Origin: Glebionis coronaria
Taxonomy: Eukaryota; Streptophyta; Magnoliopsida; Asterales; Asteraceae
NCBI GenBank assembly: GCA_025667525.1
Contig: CM046879.1
Span: 383,059,039 to 383,123,038 of the forward strand
Direction: 5' to 3'
DNA: 64,000 bases
A program made the translations under genes and the position numbers. This document shows positions 29,126 through 40,905 of the stretch, piece by piece. The notes under the pieces were generated by a model. The model had not been told where the DNA came from. It saw nothing but the letters and a program-made list of their open reading frames with translations, and did not search any database. The number at the start of each line of letters is the position of its first letter. The first letter of the stretch is position 1.

Positions 29126-31669
29126 ATGCAAACTCGCTCTAAAGCAAGACGTGCTCGTAAACGAAGAAACAAATCCATCACTCCTTCTAGTGAGGAGTCT
29201 CCTATTGACGAACCCATTGTAGTGAAAGAAGCACCCATGGCTAATCGAACTATGATGGAGTTGCTTCAAGCACCCACCAAGGGTTATGGAGAAGCGATTG
29301 TGATTCCCGCTATCCTTGTGGAGAATTTTGAGGTTAAGACGGGTTTGTTGTCCATGATTCAAAACAACAAGTTTCGAGGTGACGAATAGGACAACCCTCA
29401 TAACCACATTCGCCAATTTAATCGTCTCACCACCACTTGCAAGTTTAAGGACGTCTCAAACGACTCGATTAAGATGATGCTTTTTCCGTATTCCTTAGCG
29501 GGGCCCGCAAAATTTTGGTTAGAGAAAGAGCCACCCAATTCTATATTGACGTGGAAGGATCTTGTTTCAAAATTCGTGAACCAATTTTTTCCGCCCTCTA
29601 AGACTACGCACTTGAAAAACGAGATTTCAAAGTTTTCACAAGAGTATAATGAGAGTTTTTCAACGGCTTGGAATAGATTTAAGGAAATGTTGCACGAATG
29701 TCCTCATCATGGTTTTTCCGACTTGCATCAAATTGACACGTTTTACAATGGCTTGAACGATCATGAGCGTGATTATCTTAATGCCGCCGCGGGTGGTAAT
29801 TTTTTGTGTAAGACGGTCGAGGAAGCATTGTTAATCATTGAGAATAGGTCTAAGGTCTATAGTCCTCGTAGCACGTCGAGTGTTCGTAAGGCTTCGTCTT
29901 CGCCTTCGCCTTCATTGTCACACACCGTTGATGCTTGCCAAATCGAGGCTAATTTGGAGAACAAGATTTTTGATAAGTTGAAAGGATTGTTAATTGAATT
30001 TAAAGTTGGTGAAAAACCCACTCCCGCTACGGCTAAAGCGGTTGAGGTTTCTTGTATGTATTGTGGTGGAGCTCACGATTATTTCGAGTGCATTACCAAC
30101 GGTGGTAACACTTCGAGTGCCTTCGCGGCCGCGGGAACTTATAACCAAAACGGTCAAGTTCCTCGCACTAATCAATTGACTCCACCGGGTTTTTCACCAA
30201 ATCAAAATGCTAACAATTATCGAAACAATCAAGTTGGTTACCAAAGCAATCAGAGGAACAATTTTAAGTGTAATAACAACTATGGGAATCAAGGAACTAG
30301 TAGCCAATTGCAAAATCAAAATCAAAACCGTAATTTTCAAAATACAAGTCAAGGTCTTCAAAATGTTTACACTAAAGAACTTCCAATGGACTTTTTGAAT
30401 TACGCCACTGCAAATGATAAGATTTTGTAAAACATACAAGAGCAATTGGCTAGTCAAGCTAGGGACACGGCTAAAAACACCAAGGAATTGGCTAATTTTG
30501 TGAAAGAAAATCTTAACATGAGAAATGAGTTGAAAAATGATTTTGCTAATCAAATTAGAGGTCAAAAAAATAAAATTGAACAAAGTCATGCTAGGCTTGA
30601 ACAAAGAATTGACCAAAAAGCCGCTAGTCAAGATTTGAAGTTTAATAGTCAAGATGCTAAGCTTAATGCCATTTTAGAAGCCGTCATGGGAAACAAAGCC
30701 TCTACTTCGAGTGGTCTACCTAGTAACACCGTTTCAAACCCGAAGGGAGAGATGAAAGTGATTACCACACGAAGTGGTAAGACACTTAAAGAACCGACTC
30801 CTCAACCAATTACTCCAACGGTGGAGGAAATTGAGGAAGAACCCGAGGTGGTGGTCGAAAAGGAGCATATTTCAAGCCCTCAAAGTACTGATCATGCCAC
30901 ACCTACGATCGACCCTTTACCAATATTAGAACCCGAGATTCCAAAGGCTATGCCTATGCCCCAACCCACACTACCCTTGCCTTACCCATCGAGACTTAGG
31001 AAGGAGAAACGACAAGAGCGCGACAACTACCAATTTGAGCTTTTTATGAAAAATTTTCGTGAGTTGCACCTTAATGTGAGTTTCGCCGATGCTTTGGTCA
31101 TGATGCCTCGATTTGCCGCTAAATTTAAGAGTATGTTGAACAACAAGGAGAAATTGCACCAATTGTCTAGTTGTTCATCGGTTTATCTTAATCGCATACC
31201 TCAAAAAGTCGGTGATCCCGGTAAATTTTTGATCCCTTGTGCAATTCAAGATATGGAAGAATGCTATGCCTTGGCCGATCTTGGTGCTAGCATTAACTTG
31301 ATGCCACTTGCAATCTTCAAGTCGCTCAATCTTCCTAATCTTACTCCTTCACTAATGTCTATTGAGTTGGCCGACCATTCCACAATTCGTGCATGTGGTT
31401 TGGCGGAAGACGTTTTTGTGAAAGTGGGGAAGTTCTACTATCCCGTAGACTTTATCGTTGTCGATATCCCCACGGATCCTCAAGTTCCTCTTATTTTAGG
31501 TCGTTCGTTTGTAGATACGTCTATGGCTTTAATTGATGTGCATGCTAGAAAGATCACCTTACGTTTCAACGACGAGGAACTTGTTATAAACGCAACTCAA
31601 AATTCTCAACTTTCTCATGTTTATTCCGTTGCTACCATAAACCTCGTTGATATGATCGACGTGGTTTAG
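29126..31669 (+). pseudogene. gag and protease of D, two internal stops
   Basis: The first real ATG is 29126 (MQTRSKARRARKRRNK, very basic). Features are a gag domain (LFPYSLAGPAKFWLEKEPPN... to NAAAGGNF), a zinc knuckle CMYCGGAHDYFEC near 30052, an Asn/Gln-rich stretch, and a protease with DLGASINLMPLAIF and LILGRSFVD. A TAG at 29387-29389 and a TAA at 30428-30430 interrupt it, and a TAG at 31667-31669 ends it. The frame then continues unchanged into pol. All three stops are single-base changes in one otherwise open frame of 29126-34867. Confidence 0.85.
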
Positions 31670-31729
31670 GAGGAATTTTCACAAGAAGTTTTAGGGTTTG
31701 GTGATGAAGAAACTAGTGGCAATCCCACT

Positions 31730-34700
31730 ATGTTAGATCCAATTCTTGATAATTCGACACCAACCTTCACTCCTTTCGAAGGTGGTGGTTTTACGTTGGA
31801 AGAATGCAATGTTCCACGTACTTGTGATGAAGACCTCGACAACGATGAGGACTTCTCGATTATCAAGGATTTTCTCAACGATTTCCCATTTCCTCCACCC
31901 GAGGAGGTTATGAGTATCGAGCCCAAATCTTCACTTGAGGAACCACCTATCCTCGAGTTGAAAGATTTACCTCCTCACCTCGAATATGTCTATTTGGAGG
32001 AGGACGACAAGTTGCCGGTTATTATTGTGAAGGATCTTTCGAATGATGAAAAAACCGCACTTGTCGATGTTCTAAAGGATCACAAAGGGGCGATTGCGTG
32101 GAAGTTATCCGACATTAAGGGAATCGATCCAAAGTTTTGTACCTACAAAATCTTAATGGAGGAAGATTTCAAGCCCACAATCCATAGTCAAAGAAGGGTG
32201 AACCCCAAAATTCACGATGTCATCAAAAAGGAGGTCCTTAAACTCCTTGACGCGGGAATGATTTACCCTATTTCCGATTGCCCTTGGGTGAGTCCTATTC
32301 ATTGTGTCCCTAAAAAGGGAGGGATGAGCGTTGTGCCAAACGATGCCAACGAGTTGATTCCCACTAGACTCGTGACCGGATGGAGAGTGTGCATTGACTA
32401 TCGAAAGTTGAATGAAGCCACTCGAAAAGACCATTTTCCCTTGCCCTTCATGGACCAAATGTTGGAGCGTCTTGCGGGAAACGATTTCTATTGCTTTCTA
32501 GATGGTTTTTCCGGTTACTTCCAAATTCCCATCGATCCTCGTGATCAAGAAAAAACTACGTTTACGTGTCCATATGGAACGTTTGCCTATCGTAGAATGC
32601 CATTCGGACTTTGTAATGCACCGGGAACCTTTCAAAGGTGCATGATGGCTATTTTTCATGATATGATCGAGAAGACGATGGAAGTCTTCATGGATGACTT
32701 TTCCGTGTTTGGTGATTCTTTCACTTCGTGTTTGTCGAATCTAGAGAGAATGTTAAAACGTTGTGAGGAAACCAACCTTGTGCTCAATTGGGGAAAATGT
32801 CATTTTATGGTTAAGAGTGGAATCGTCTTAGGGCACAAGGTCTCGAAAGCGGGGATTGAGGTAGATCAAGCTAAGGTAGACGTCATCGCCAAATTACCTC
32901 ATCCCAAAACCGTCAAGGGAGTTAGGAGTTTCCTAGGCCACGCGGGCTTTTATCGTCGATTCATCAAGGATTTTTTGAAGATTTCTCGACCCATTACACA
33001 TCTTCTTGAAAAAGAGGCACGTTTTGTCTTTGACGAAGATTGTGTACGAGCCTTTGAAATCCTTAAAAGGAAACTTACCGAAGCTCCCATTCTTGTTGCT
33101 CCCAATTGGAACCTCCCCTTTGAGCTTATGTGTGATGCTAGTGATTACGCTATTGGGGCCGTTTTGGGGCAACGTCATGATAAGCACTTCTTGCCTATTC
33201 ACTATGCTAGCAACACGATGACCGAGGCTCAACTTAAATACACTACAACGGAAAAAGAGTTCCTTGCCGTGGTGTATGCATTTGAGAAGTTCCGACCTTA
33301 CCTCGTCTTGACGAAATGCATAGTGTATACGGACCATTCGGCTATCAAGTATCTTATGGCAAAGCAAGATGCTAAGCCTAGATTACTTCATTGGATTCTC
33401 CTCCTTCAAGAATTTGATCACAAAATCGTTGACAAAAAAGGAGCCGAGAATCTAGCGGCCGATCATCTTTCTCGTTTGGAAGATCCTCACCAAAGTGTTT
33501 ACGAGCCCAAGGAAATCACCGAAACATTTCCGCTCGAGACACTTGGTGTAGTGAATTCTAAGCTTGATTCTTCTACCCCATGGTTTGCGGATTTTACAAA
33601 TTACCATGCGGGTAACTTCATCATTAAGGGTATGACGACTCAAGAAAAACGAAAATTCTTTCGTGACGTCAAGTTCTACTTTTGGAACGACCCTTACTTG
33701 TTTCGAACTTGTGCGGATCAAATCATCCGACGTTGTGTATTTGGCACCGAAGCTTCTAACATCCTTAGAGCTTGTCATGAGGGACCCACGGGTGGTCACC
33801 ACGGTGCTAATCTCACGGCTAAAAAGGTGTTTGATGCAGGCTTCTTTTGGCCTACTATTTACCGAGATGCACAAGATCTTGTGAAGTCGTGTGATGCATG
33901 CCAACGACAAGGAAAAGCCTTACAAAAAGATGAAATGCCACAAAACATCATCCAAGTGTGTGAGATCTTTGACGTTTGGGGTATAGACTTTATGGGGCCG
34001 TTCCCATCATCTCGTGGTAATAAGTACATTCTCGTTGCGATTGACTACCTTTCTAAGTGGGTGGAGGCAAAGGCCTTGCCCACCAATGATGCTCGTGTGG
34101 TAGTCAAGTTTTTGAAGCAATTGTTTTCTCGGTTTGGAACCCCTCGTGCTATCATAAGCGATCGTGGAACCCATTTTTGTAACGACCAATTTGAAAGGGT
34201 TCTAAGGAAATATGGGGTTACACATCGTCTTTCTACGGCTTATCACCCACAAACGAGTGGGCAAGTCGAGGTTTCAAACCGAGCTTTGAAGAGGATCTTG
34301 GAGAGATCCGTAGGGGAAAACCGACAAACTTGGTCGGATAAGTTGGACGATGCTTTATGGGCCTTTAGGACCGCTCATAAGACGCCCATTGGGTGCACTC
34401 CCTATAAGCTTGTGTATGGAAAGAATTGTCATTTGCCTATCGAGTTAGAACACAAGGCTTATTGGGCCCTAAAGCATTGTAATGATGATATGGAGACCGC
34501 GGGAAAACACCGGAAAATGCAATTAAATGAATTGGATGAATTGAGGGATATTGCTTATGAAAATTCATTGATTTATAAAGAGAAAACTAAAAAGTTGCAT
34601 GATTCTAAAATTAAAAACCGGGTTTTTAACATTGGGGATCAAGTTTTGCTTTTTAATTCAAGATTGAAAATCTTTTCCGGTAAGTTGAAATCCCGTTGGT

Positions 34701-34867
34701 CCGGTCCATTCACCGTGACTCAAGTGTTTCCTTATGGGACCATCGAGCTAGCTCAAGATGATGGTCCTAACTTCAAGGTGAATGGACATAGGTTGAAGCA
34801 CTACTTTGGCGGGGAAGTTTCATCCTTGAACTACCTCGACCAAGTCACCTTCCCCAATGATAATTAG
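31730..34867 (+). CDS. Reverse transcriptase, RNase H and integrase of D
   Basis: 1045 open codons from the first ATG after the third stop. In the intact ancestor this was the C-terminal part of one gag-pol frame. Reverse transcriptase has [15 protein letters not shown] and the active site FMDD (residues 320-323). RNase H has CDASD (Asp469), TEKE and [10 protein letters not shown]. Integrase has an HHCC zinc site (His683 to Cys724) and the DD35E triad Asp753, Asp811, Glu847. The C-terminal tail ends PNDN with no chromodomain. All motifs are intact by eye, so the enzyme part looks sound. However, it has no normal way to be translated past the upstream stops. Ty3 of the Athila type by PBS and gag. 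Confidence 0.88.
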   Translation: MLDPILDNSTPTFTPFEGGGFTLEECNVPRTCDEDLDNDEDFSIIKDFLNDFPFPPPEEVMSIEPKSSLEEPPILELKDLPPHLEYVYLEEDDKLPVIIVKDLSNDEKTALVDVLKDHKGAIAWKLSDIKGIDPKFCTYKILMEEDFKPTIHSQRRVNPKIHDVIKKEVLKLLDAGMIYPISDCPWVSPIHCVPKKGGMSVVPNDANELIPTRLVTGWRVCIDYRKLNEATRKDHFPLPFMDQMLERLAGNDFYCFLDGFSGYFQIPIDPRDQEKTTFTCPYGTFAYRRMPFGLCNAPGTFQRCMMAIFHDMIEKTMEVFMDDFSVFGDSFTSCLSNLERMLKRCEETNLVLNWGKCHFMVKSGIVLGHKVSKAGIEVDQAKVDVIAKLPHPKTVKGVRSFLGHAGFYRRFIKDFLKISRPITHLLEKEARFVFDEDCVRAFEILKRKLTEAPILVAPNWNLPFELMCDASDYAIGAVLGQRHDKHFLPIHYASNTMTEAQLKYTTTEKEFLAVVYAFEKFRPYLVLTKCIVYTDHSAIKYLMAKQDAKPRLLHWILLLQEFDHKIVDKKGAENLAADHLSRLEDPHQSVYEPKEITETFPLETLGVVNSKLDSSTPWFADFTNYHAGNFIIKGMTTQEKRKFFRDVKFYFWNDPYLFRTCADQIIRRCVFGTEASNILRACHEGPTGGHHGANLTAKKVFDAGFFWPTIYRDAQDLVKSCDACQRQGKALQKDEMPQNIIQVCEIFDVWGIDFMGPFPSSRGNKYILVAIDYLSKWVEAKALPTNDARVVVKFLKQLFSRFGTPRAIISDRGTHFCNDQFERVLRKYGVTHRLSTAYHPQTSGQVEVSNRALKRILERSVGENRQTWSDKLDDALWAFRTAHKTPIGCTPYKLVYGKNCHLPIELEHKAYWALKHCNDDMETAGKHRKMQLNELDELRDIAYENSLIYKEKTKKLHDSKIKNRVFNIGDQVLLFNSRLKIFSGKLKSRWSGPFTVTQVFPYGTIELAQDDGPNFKVNGHRLKHYFGGEVSSLNYLDQVTFPNDN

Positions 34868-34877
34868 TATTGAGGGG

Positions 34878-34936
34878 ATCGAGTCAAGCTCATGACTCGG
34901 TAATCAAAAACGAGGTGCCTCGTGGGGGAGTCCCAT
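34878..34936 (+). ncRNA. Post-stop three-hairpin block (D copy)
   Basis: CGAGTC (34880-34885) and GACTCG (34894-34899) enclose loop aagctcat. GAGGTGCCTC (34912-34921) replaces the AAGCGCTT of C, and GGG...CCC follows (34924-34934). The second hairpin keeps pairing with different bases, which argues for RNA structure. Confidence 0.6.
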
Positions 34937-36677
34937 GCTTATCCTATGTACATATTATCGCTTTCTAATGTAGCTTACGTGTGGGGATTTGTGCCCTTCT
35001 AACCTTTGTTCCGTGGTTGTTTGTGCATTGTGGTTTTTAGATCATGATCTTTACGATTGGAGCCTCTCGTGTTCGTTTTATGGGAGCACTCGATCATTTG
35101 CTTTGAAGACATTTCTCAATATCCATGATATATCCTTTTGATGTTCTAACCATAGGTTTTTAGCACACTTCATAAACGGCTATTAATTTATTGGTTACAC
35201 CCTTTCCATGCTAGATTAGGCATTCGACTACGTCTCTAGTATGGGGGTGTTTGCACCCCTAGACTCGAAACAATGAGGACAATGTTTAACTTTAGTATGG
35301 GGGGGTGAATAGATACTTGCCTTGCCAAACCTTCACGCTTTCCAAAGTTCATATTTTTGTTATCGTTTTTGTTGCAAAATAAGGCTAAAAACGGCCAAAT
35401 TTTAAATTTTTCTCATGATTTATAAGTGTTTGAAGACACGAATGTAGGTTTTCCGATGGCGAGAATAAGAGTAATTTTTGACTCGACCATGCGTATTGAG
35501 CACTTAGCCTTGATTCCTTAACTACACATTAGGCTAAGTCTCTTAAATGAGGACGAGAAATGATAGGGTTAATTATAAGTTACTATGCTAAACGTAGAGT
35601 ACTCGTATTCTTTCAAAAACTCATGTGTTCTCGTTGTTTGCTTATTCTCCCTTCGCATGTAAATATTTTTTGCTTAATAAATATTGACTTAGTGGTTAAT
35701 TAGGATTGTTGGGTTTCTAGTCTTTTCTAGTAGCTTCCGTGTAATTAAATTGGGAAGACATTAAGGTATCGCCAACGTCACGGTTTTGAAGTATTGGCAC
35801 CCGAATAATCGAAAGCTTCACCCAATAATAAGATTTCAAGTGCTCACCTAAATCTAGCAAACAATTTGAAGCCCCACAAGGCCGAAAAATCTATGCAAAA
35901 TTGAAAGTGAATCAAGCCTTAATATTCGAAGCTTTAAAGATCCAAAATTCGCTTTAGCGTGAGGATATACGTCTTTGGCTAATAAAACCACCGATGAGGC
36001 GGATAATAAATGGCAAGGCAAGACCGAAGTCATAATAAAAGCTTCATGGCGAAGTTGAATAAAAGATGGAGGTAAACCAAAGATAATAAGGCCCTTCCGT
36101 TAGGGGGCGTATAAAAGTCTTGGTAATAAGTCTCATGTTCAAAACCGTTATAAAACCGTGTTTATCGATTCTTCTTGTCAACTTAATTTTTTAACATCGT
36201 TGTCTATTAGGAGGGGTTATTGATTTGATGGTCTTAGTTACACCGTTAGGACTCTATTTTTAGACCTAAATCTCTATTATCGCATAAGTCAAACAATGTA
36301 TCCTCGTGAAACATTCAAGACAAAATAAAATATAAGAGATACAACTTAGGAATAATGGGAGGATAAGTACATGATTAGGGCATATGAGTAGTGTTAGCAT
36401 TACTAACTTATAATGACAATGATCTCGTTGCACGCTTGGCATGGAATTGGAGTGAAAATCGAGGACGATGAAATTATTTCTAACGAAGCATTCACGTGTT
36501 CTTATTCTATGAACCTAAACGTCCCATTTTGCGATGAAAATCATAAATTATGTCTAAAACACAAGTAGTAGCAATAGTAGTAGTGTAGCTAGTTTATCAT
36601 TCAATAAAGTGAATAAAAATGAATTTTGGAGATGCTATGATACTTTATTCTAGCATTGCGTGAGGGCACGACAATGG

Positions 36678-36692
36678 TTTAGTATGGGGGAG
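36678..36692 (+). other. Polypurine tract of D
   Basis: TTTAGTATGGGGGAG directly precedes the LTR start TGATGAGAC. It differs from the AAGTGTAGGGGATT tract of C, E and F. Confidence 0.8.
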
Positions 36693-39600
36693 TGATGAGA
36701 CTGCTTTTATACATAGTCTCATCGTCCAATTAGGGCTTAAAATGCATTAAATATCATCAAAATACCCAAATATATGCTTGTGTTTGTTGCTTGTGTATTT
36801 TAGGTACGGATATTGAGAAAATGACAAAAGATCACAAGAATCAATCAAAAACGAACACGGGAAACGAAGTCGCACGATGAACCGAGCCCTAATGAAGAAT
36901 TTTCCAAATAAAACCCTTGAAGATTTGAAGAATTATGAAGATTGGTCCTCCAAGTTTGAAGAATTGACACTTTATACCCTTGTATCTTCATAATTACAAG
37001 TTTGGTCCCTAAAGTTTGTCAAAATTACAAAAAGGACCCTTAACTTTGAAGAATTGGCAAATTTAGTCCCTCAACAAAACTAAATTATCAATATTGGTCC
37101 TCCAAGAAGTCAACAAACAAGTCAAAGCCTTAAAGTATGAAGACATGTCAAAAACAGCCCTTGAATATTGAAGAATTTACATGTTTAGTCCTTGTTTCAA
37201 GCTTATAAAGTTTTTGTGCCAAAAATGTCAACTTGGCATTCTTAAATACAAAGGGAAAAGAGTTGTTGCTGATTATTTACTAAATGAAGGAAAAATGAAC
37301 TTTGGGGGACCATTTCAGTCAAACACCCAAACCCTTCCCAGCCAATCAAACTAACACATCACCCACCACCACCAATCACATCTCTCCACTTCACAATCCC
37401 CTCCACGTCACGAATCCACTCACCCTTTTATTTAATTAACTTAAACCTGGTTAAGTTTTGGTGGCAAACACAAAATTTAAAAACTCTAATCCTTTTTTCA
37501 GATAACACACCCTAAACCAACATAAACCCTAATCCCTAAAAACCTTAAAACTAAGGGTTAATTGTTAATTGTTTCCAGAATGATGATTCATCCCACACTA
37601 AACCAATCCCCCAACCCAGAATCTTTTCACAACCAATCCATGTGACTGTAGGGACCTCCCCTGCACGTCACTTTCTTCCCCAAACCCAATACCCGACCAA
37701 ACCAACGACTAGATGACACTCCTTGGTCCCCAAGTTCAAAATGGACGTTCCTGATCATACTACAACAGCTGGAAATCACAACAACATCACATGATGCACT
37801 TTGACTGAGTTTTCAAAGTTCAAACCAAGGGCTTTTTAGGGAATTCCTGAATTAAGGTTTTAGGATTTTGATTACCTTGTATTTTTTATTCAGCATTCTA
37901 GATCATTCTTCTAGCCATTATAAAAGGAGACGTATGTGTCCCTTTTATCTCTTGTTCTTGTTTTTCTTTTCTTTGCTCACAAGCTTGTAAATCCCCTTTT
38001 TTTGAATGAATGAAAAGTGGTTAAGTGTTTGTTGATGAAAAGAGACGAGTTCCATTTACTTTCTAGTTGATTTAAATTTTGTTTTTCATACTTGTTTGTT
38101 GGCTGTTTAAGTTCAAAGGTTCCAAAAAAATCAGTTTTCAGAAAGTTTGTTTTCAAAGATTTTTCAAAATCTTTTTCCTTTTTTTTTCTTATTAACTACT
38201 TACTGAATCAAAAGCTTCAAGCTTGCAGCTTGAAGCTCTTGATTCTTGGAGTTCTCCTTTTGGTTTGTGGTGGTGTGCAGGAAACAAAAAGCAAGCCAGA
38301 ACCATTTTTTTACCCATTTTCTTAGTCAAGCACCTCAGCAAAGTTCATCATAGACCCGAGTATATTAGGAGGTGACAATCAGTCACTGTTGGGCCTGGAT
38401 GTAGGCCCAACAAGGTAAAATCCCTTGTTTCTATTTTAGGTTTTCAGTTTCAAGTTTTATATGAGATTTGTGAAATTTATGTGATTTGATGCATGAAAGT
38501 TGTTATGTGTAGTTTGAGTGTTTGAGTTCACTTATTTCAGATTTGTATGCATGTTATAGATGTTTATGAATCATTTGCTTGAGTTTTGTTAAGAGTTGCT
38601 TTGAAAAATTTCATTATCAGAAATATAAAGGGGTGTTTGGATTTAGTTTCTAATTGAGATTGGTAAAGGTTTTTGAGTTAAAACCTGTTTAGACATACTC
38701 ATTAAGGTAGTATTAGGTGGTATTTGTACTTGTCTTTCATTTTGAAAAGCTTTTAAAACAAGTTGCATGCTAAAAATTGGTTTAAGTGGTTAAAAGTCAG
38801 AAACTGCTTGTTTTGCATGTATTTGTCTGATTTTGCCATTCAAAGTGCCTAGGTTGTTAGAAGATAGTTCATTCTAGGATTGTTAACTGATTATATGCCA
38901 GTTGATTTGATTGTGTGCAAGTTATTGGCCATATAAATCCGCTTGTGTGCATGTAACTTGATCTTTTGTTCATCAGTAACAACATATAGCTTTATCAGTC
39001 ACTTTTGTGCCTTATGCTTGATTCTTGCTAAGACTTGCTTGATTTTGTGTTTGCTTGACTCCCTACACTCCAATTGAGTGTAGGGGTGTCCCATTGTCCA
39101 TCAAACACTATAAAAATCCAAGTTCAAGTCCTCTTGAACCTTCTCTTCACTTGTGAAGATTTCTTTGTGTTCATCAGAAACATATGCATACTTGAGCACG
39201 TTTTTGGTTCCATAAGGCTTTAATCTTGTTAATTTGGATAGTAAGTGTGTTTTTAGAGTGAAGTTAAGTTACTGTTTGTGTTTTTAAAGTTTAAAAAAAA
39301 ATATATATATAAAAAATAAAAAGGACTGGCCAGGACTCGAACCTGCGCCATCCTCCTCACAACACACACGTCTTACCATTGCGCCCTAGGGACTTTGACT
39401 GATAGAGTTCATTTCATATAATACTTAAGGTGTGTTTGTTTTATAGCTTATTTAACCATCAGCTTTTTAAAAAGCTATTTCTAGCTTATTTCCTTAAGGT
39501 TTTGACCAGTTAGTATTTTTCCTTTGTTTGTATTAGGTTTTAGGACTTTACTGTTTAAAAAGTTTATTTTTCCTTTTATTAATTAATTTTCTAGGATTAT

Positions 39601-40575
39601 TTTAAGTTTTAATTTTAAAAGTCATTAAAAAATAGAAAAAGGTAATTTAAAAATTTGAAAAAATAATTTTTAGGTTTTGAATTATATTTTTGAGGTTTAC
39701 AGCCAATTAAGTTTTCAAAAAGTCTAGTTTTTGATTTTATTGGATTTTAGGGTTTTTAACCAACTTTATAATTCAATATAAAATTATTAAATAGGTTTCA
39801 GAAAATTTTAATTGCATTTTTGTCTTAGTTACATTATTCTAGATTTTTGGTAATTTTTTTATGAACTTTGAATTTTTTTGAATATTTTAATATTATTTTA
39901 TTATTAAAAATTGAAGTTTGAATTTTTTTAGTTTTTACATTTTTCCTAGGTTAAGGACACTTAATTAGGAGTTTTGTCACTTTCCAAATATTTTTAGGAC
40001 TTTTCAATTATTTTCTAGAATTAATTTAAGATTTAATTGATTTTAATAGTTTTTAAGTGTTTAAAAATAGTTTAATTTGGTTTTAAAATTTTTAAAAATA
40101 GCCTTTAGTTTAATTAGGATATTTTTGAGGTTTACAAACTATAAGATCTTGTTTATGGCTTTTTAATAATTAATTGTGATTTTTAGGGCTTTAATTAGCA
40201 TTAAAAAGTCATTATCTAACTAATTAAAAGGTTTTAGCAAGTTTGGATTTTTTGTAAACTCTTAGAATATTATAGGGGATTTTTAGTAATTTTTAGGTTA
40301 AAATTTTAATTTTGGCACTATTTACGGTTTTGCGTGATCCCCTTTTTCGTCTTAGTTTAATTCGTTTTCGTAACCGTCTTTCTTTTCTAATCTCATTTCT
40401 TTCTTCCTTTTTCAATCATATAATCACAAATCAATATCAATTCAATACACAACGCACTAGCCTCCTCGAGAACGAACTTACTTAGGGTCATTTACACACG
40501 GTTTTCCTAAATCGTCGTGCCCACTTGCCCTATTTATTGCTCTTTTCCTAAAGAGTGGTAAAAACTCCAACATCA
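36693..40575 (+). repeat. 3' LTR of D
   Basis: 3883 bp from TGATGAGACT to CTCCAACATCA, with a TATA box at 37919-37926. It reads straight through the point where C sits in the other copy. The region 38300-40300 is AT-rich and noncoding, apart from the tRNA-like segment. Confidence 0.9.
39322..39393 (-). ncRNA. tRNA-like insertion in the D LTR, second copy
   Basis: A box 39372-39385 and B box 39333-39343 on the minus strand are identical to the first copy in both boxes. Since the two LTRs are copied from one template, this does not show independent conservation. Confidence 0.5.
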
Positions 40576-40849
40576 CCGTCTTTTGACTTTTTCTTCGATA
40601 AATCTTCAGAATTGGTCTTGGACTTCCGTTCTTTTTGCACTCTTGACTTCTTGACTTCGTCTTTCGTCTTTTTCTTCGATAAAAGCCCGTGAATGCCCGT
40701 GTTTTCTCCACTTTTCACCTTTTCGTCCTAAATCACAACAAAAACACAAACCACGCATAATTCCGACATAAAAGACATAAAATACACGTTTTGGCTCGGT
40801 TATTATTGTAATTAAGTGGTAAAAAGGATGGGTGTTTACACACATATCA
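40576..40849 (-). repeat. 5' LTR of F, outer remnant
   Basis: It matches 7818-8091 of the F 3' LTR, from CCGTCTTTTGAC to the terminus. Its first bases on the minus strand are TGATATGTG against TGATAGGTG in the 3' copy, which weakens the terminal hairpin. The duplication TTAGT follows at 40850-40854. Confidence 0.85.
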
Positions 40850-40854
40850 TTAGT

Positions 40855-40905
40855 CATTAGCTATTTTTTATAATTTATAAACTAAATTATTTTATACTTG
40901 TATTA
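40855..40905 (+). repeat. First LTR of E, right remnant
   Basis: CATTAGCTATTTTTTAT continues the E LTR after F. It then jumps to the LTR's last bases (ACTAAATTATTTTATACTTG, TATTA). About 1.2 kb, including the TTCCGA array, is missing relative to 44669-46362. Confidence 0.7.

Larger units (their letters stand above)
34868..36692 (+). other. 3' untranslated region of D
   Basis: About 1.8 kb without an env-like frame, although some Athila elements carry one here. It holds the post-stop block (34878-34936). A tract CTAGTATGGGGG (35236-35247) can pair with the following CACCCC. Next come the hairpin AAACAATGAGGACAATGTTT (35268-35287), a second tract (35291-35305) and, at the end, the true polypurine tract. 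Confidence 0.75.
13905..40575 (+). mobile_element. Element D: Athila-like Ty3 element with an extra upstream 3' UTR
   Basis: D consists of a 3' UTR remnant (13905-15068), an LTR (15069-28377, split by C), a PBS and leader, gag-pro-pol (29126-34867), a 3' UTR (34868-36692) and an LTR (36693-40575). The left remnant copies the element's own 3' UTR. The structure is therefore a truncated tandem, probably once LTR-internal-LTR-internal-LTR, whose left part was deleted together with about 1.1 kb of the F LTR. The right end is a clean LTR terminus (ACATCA) against F sequence CCGTC. No left duplication remains. Confidence 0.85.
6353..40849 (-). mobile_element. Element F: non-autonomous Athila-like element, interrupted by D
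   Basis: Minus-strand element with its 3' LTR at 6353-8091, 3' UTR at 8092-10117, gag-pro at 10118-13307 and leader plus PBS at 13308-13556. Its 5' LTR survives as 13557-13904 and 40576-40849. The middle of the 5' LTR (about 1.1 kb) is missing and replaced by D. F has no reverse transcriptase or integrase and shares its layout with C. LTR ends are TGATA...TATTA. The host duplication is TTAGT. Confidence 0.85.

Noticed and set aside
34868..36692. env-like gene after D pol
   Set aside because: No sense frame of useful length, and no signal peptide followed by a transmembrane pattern.
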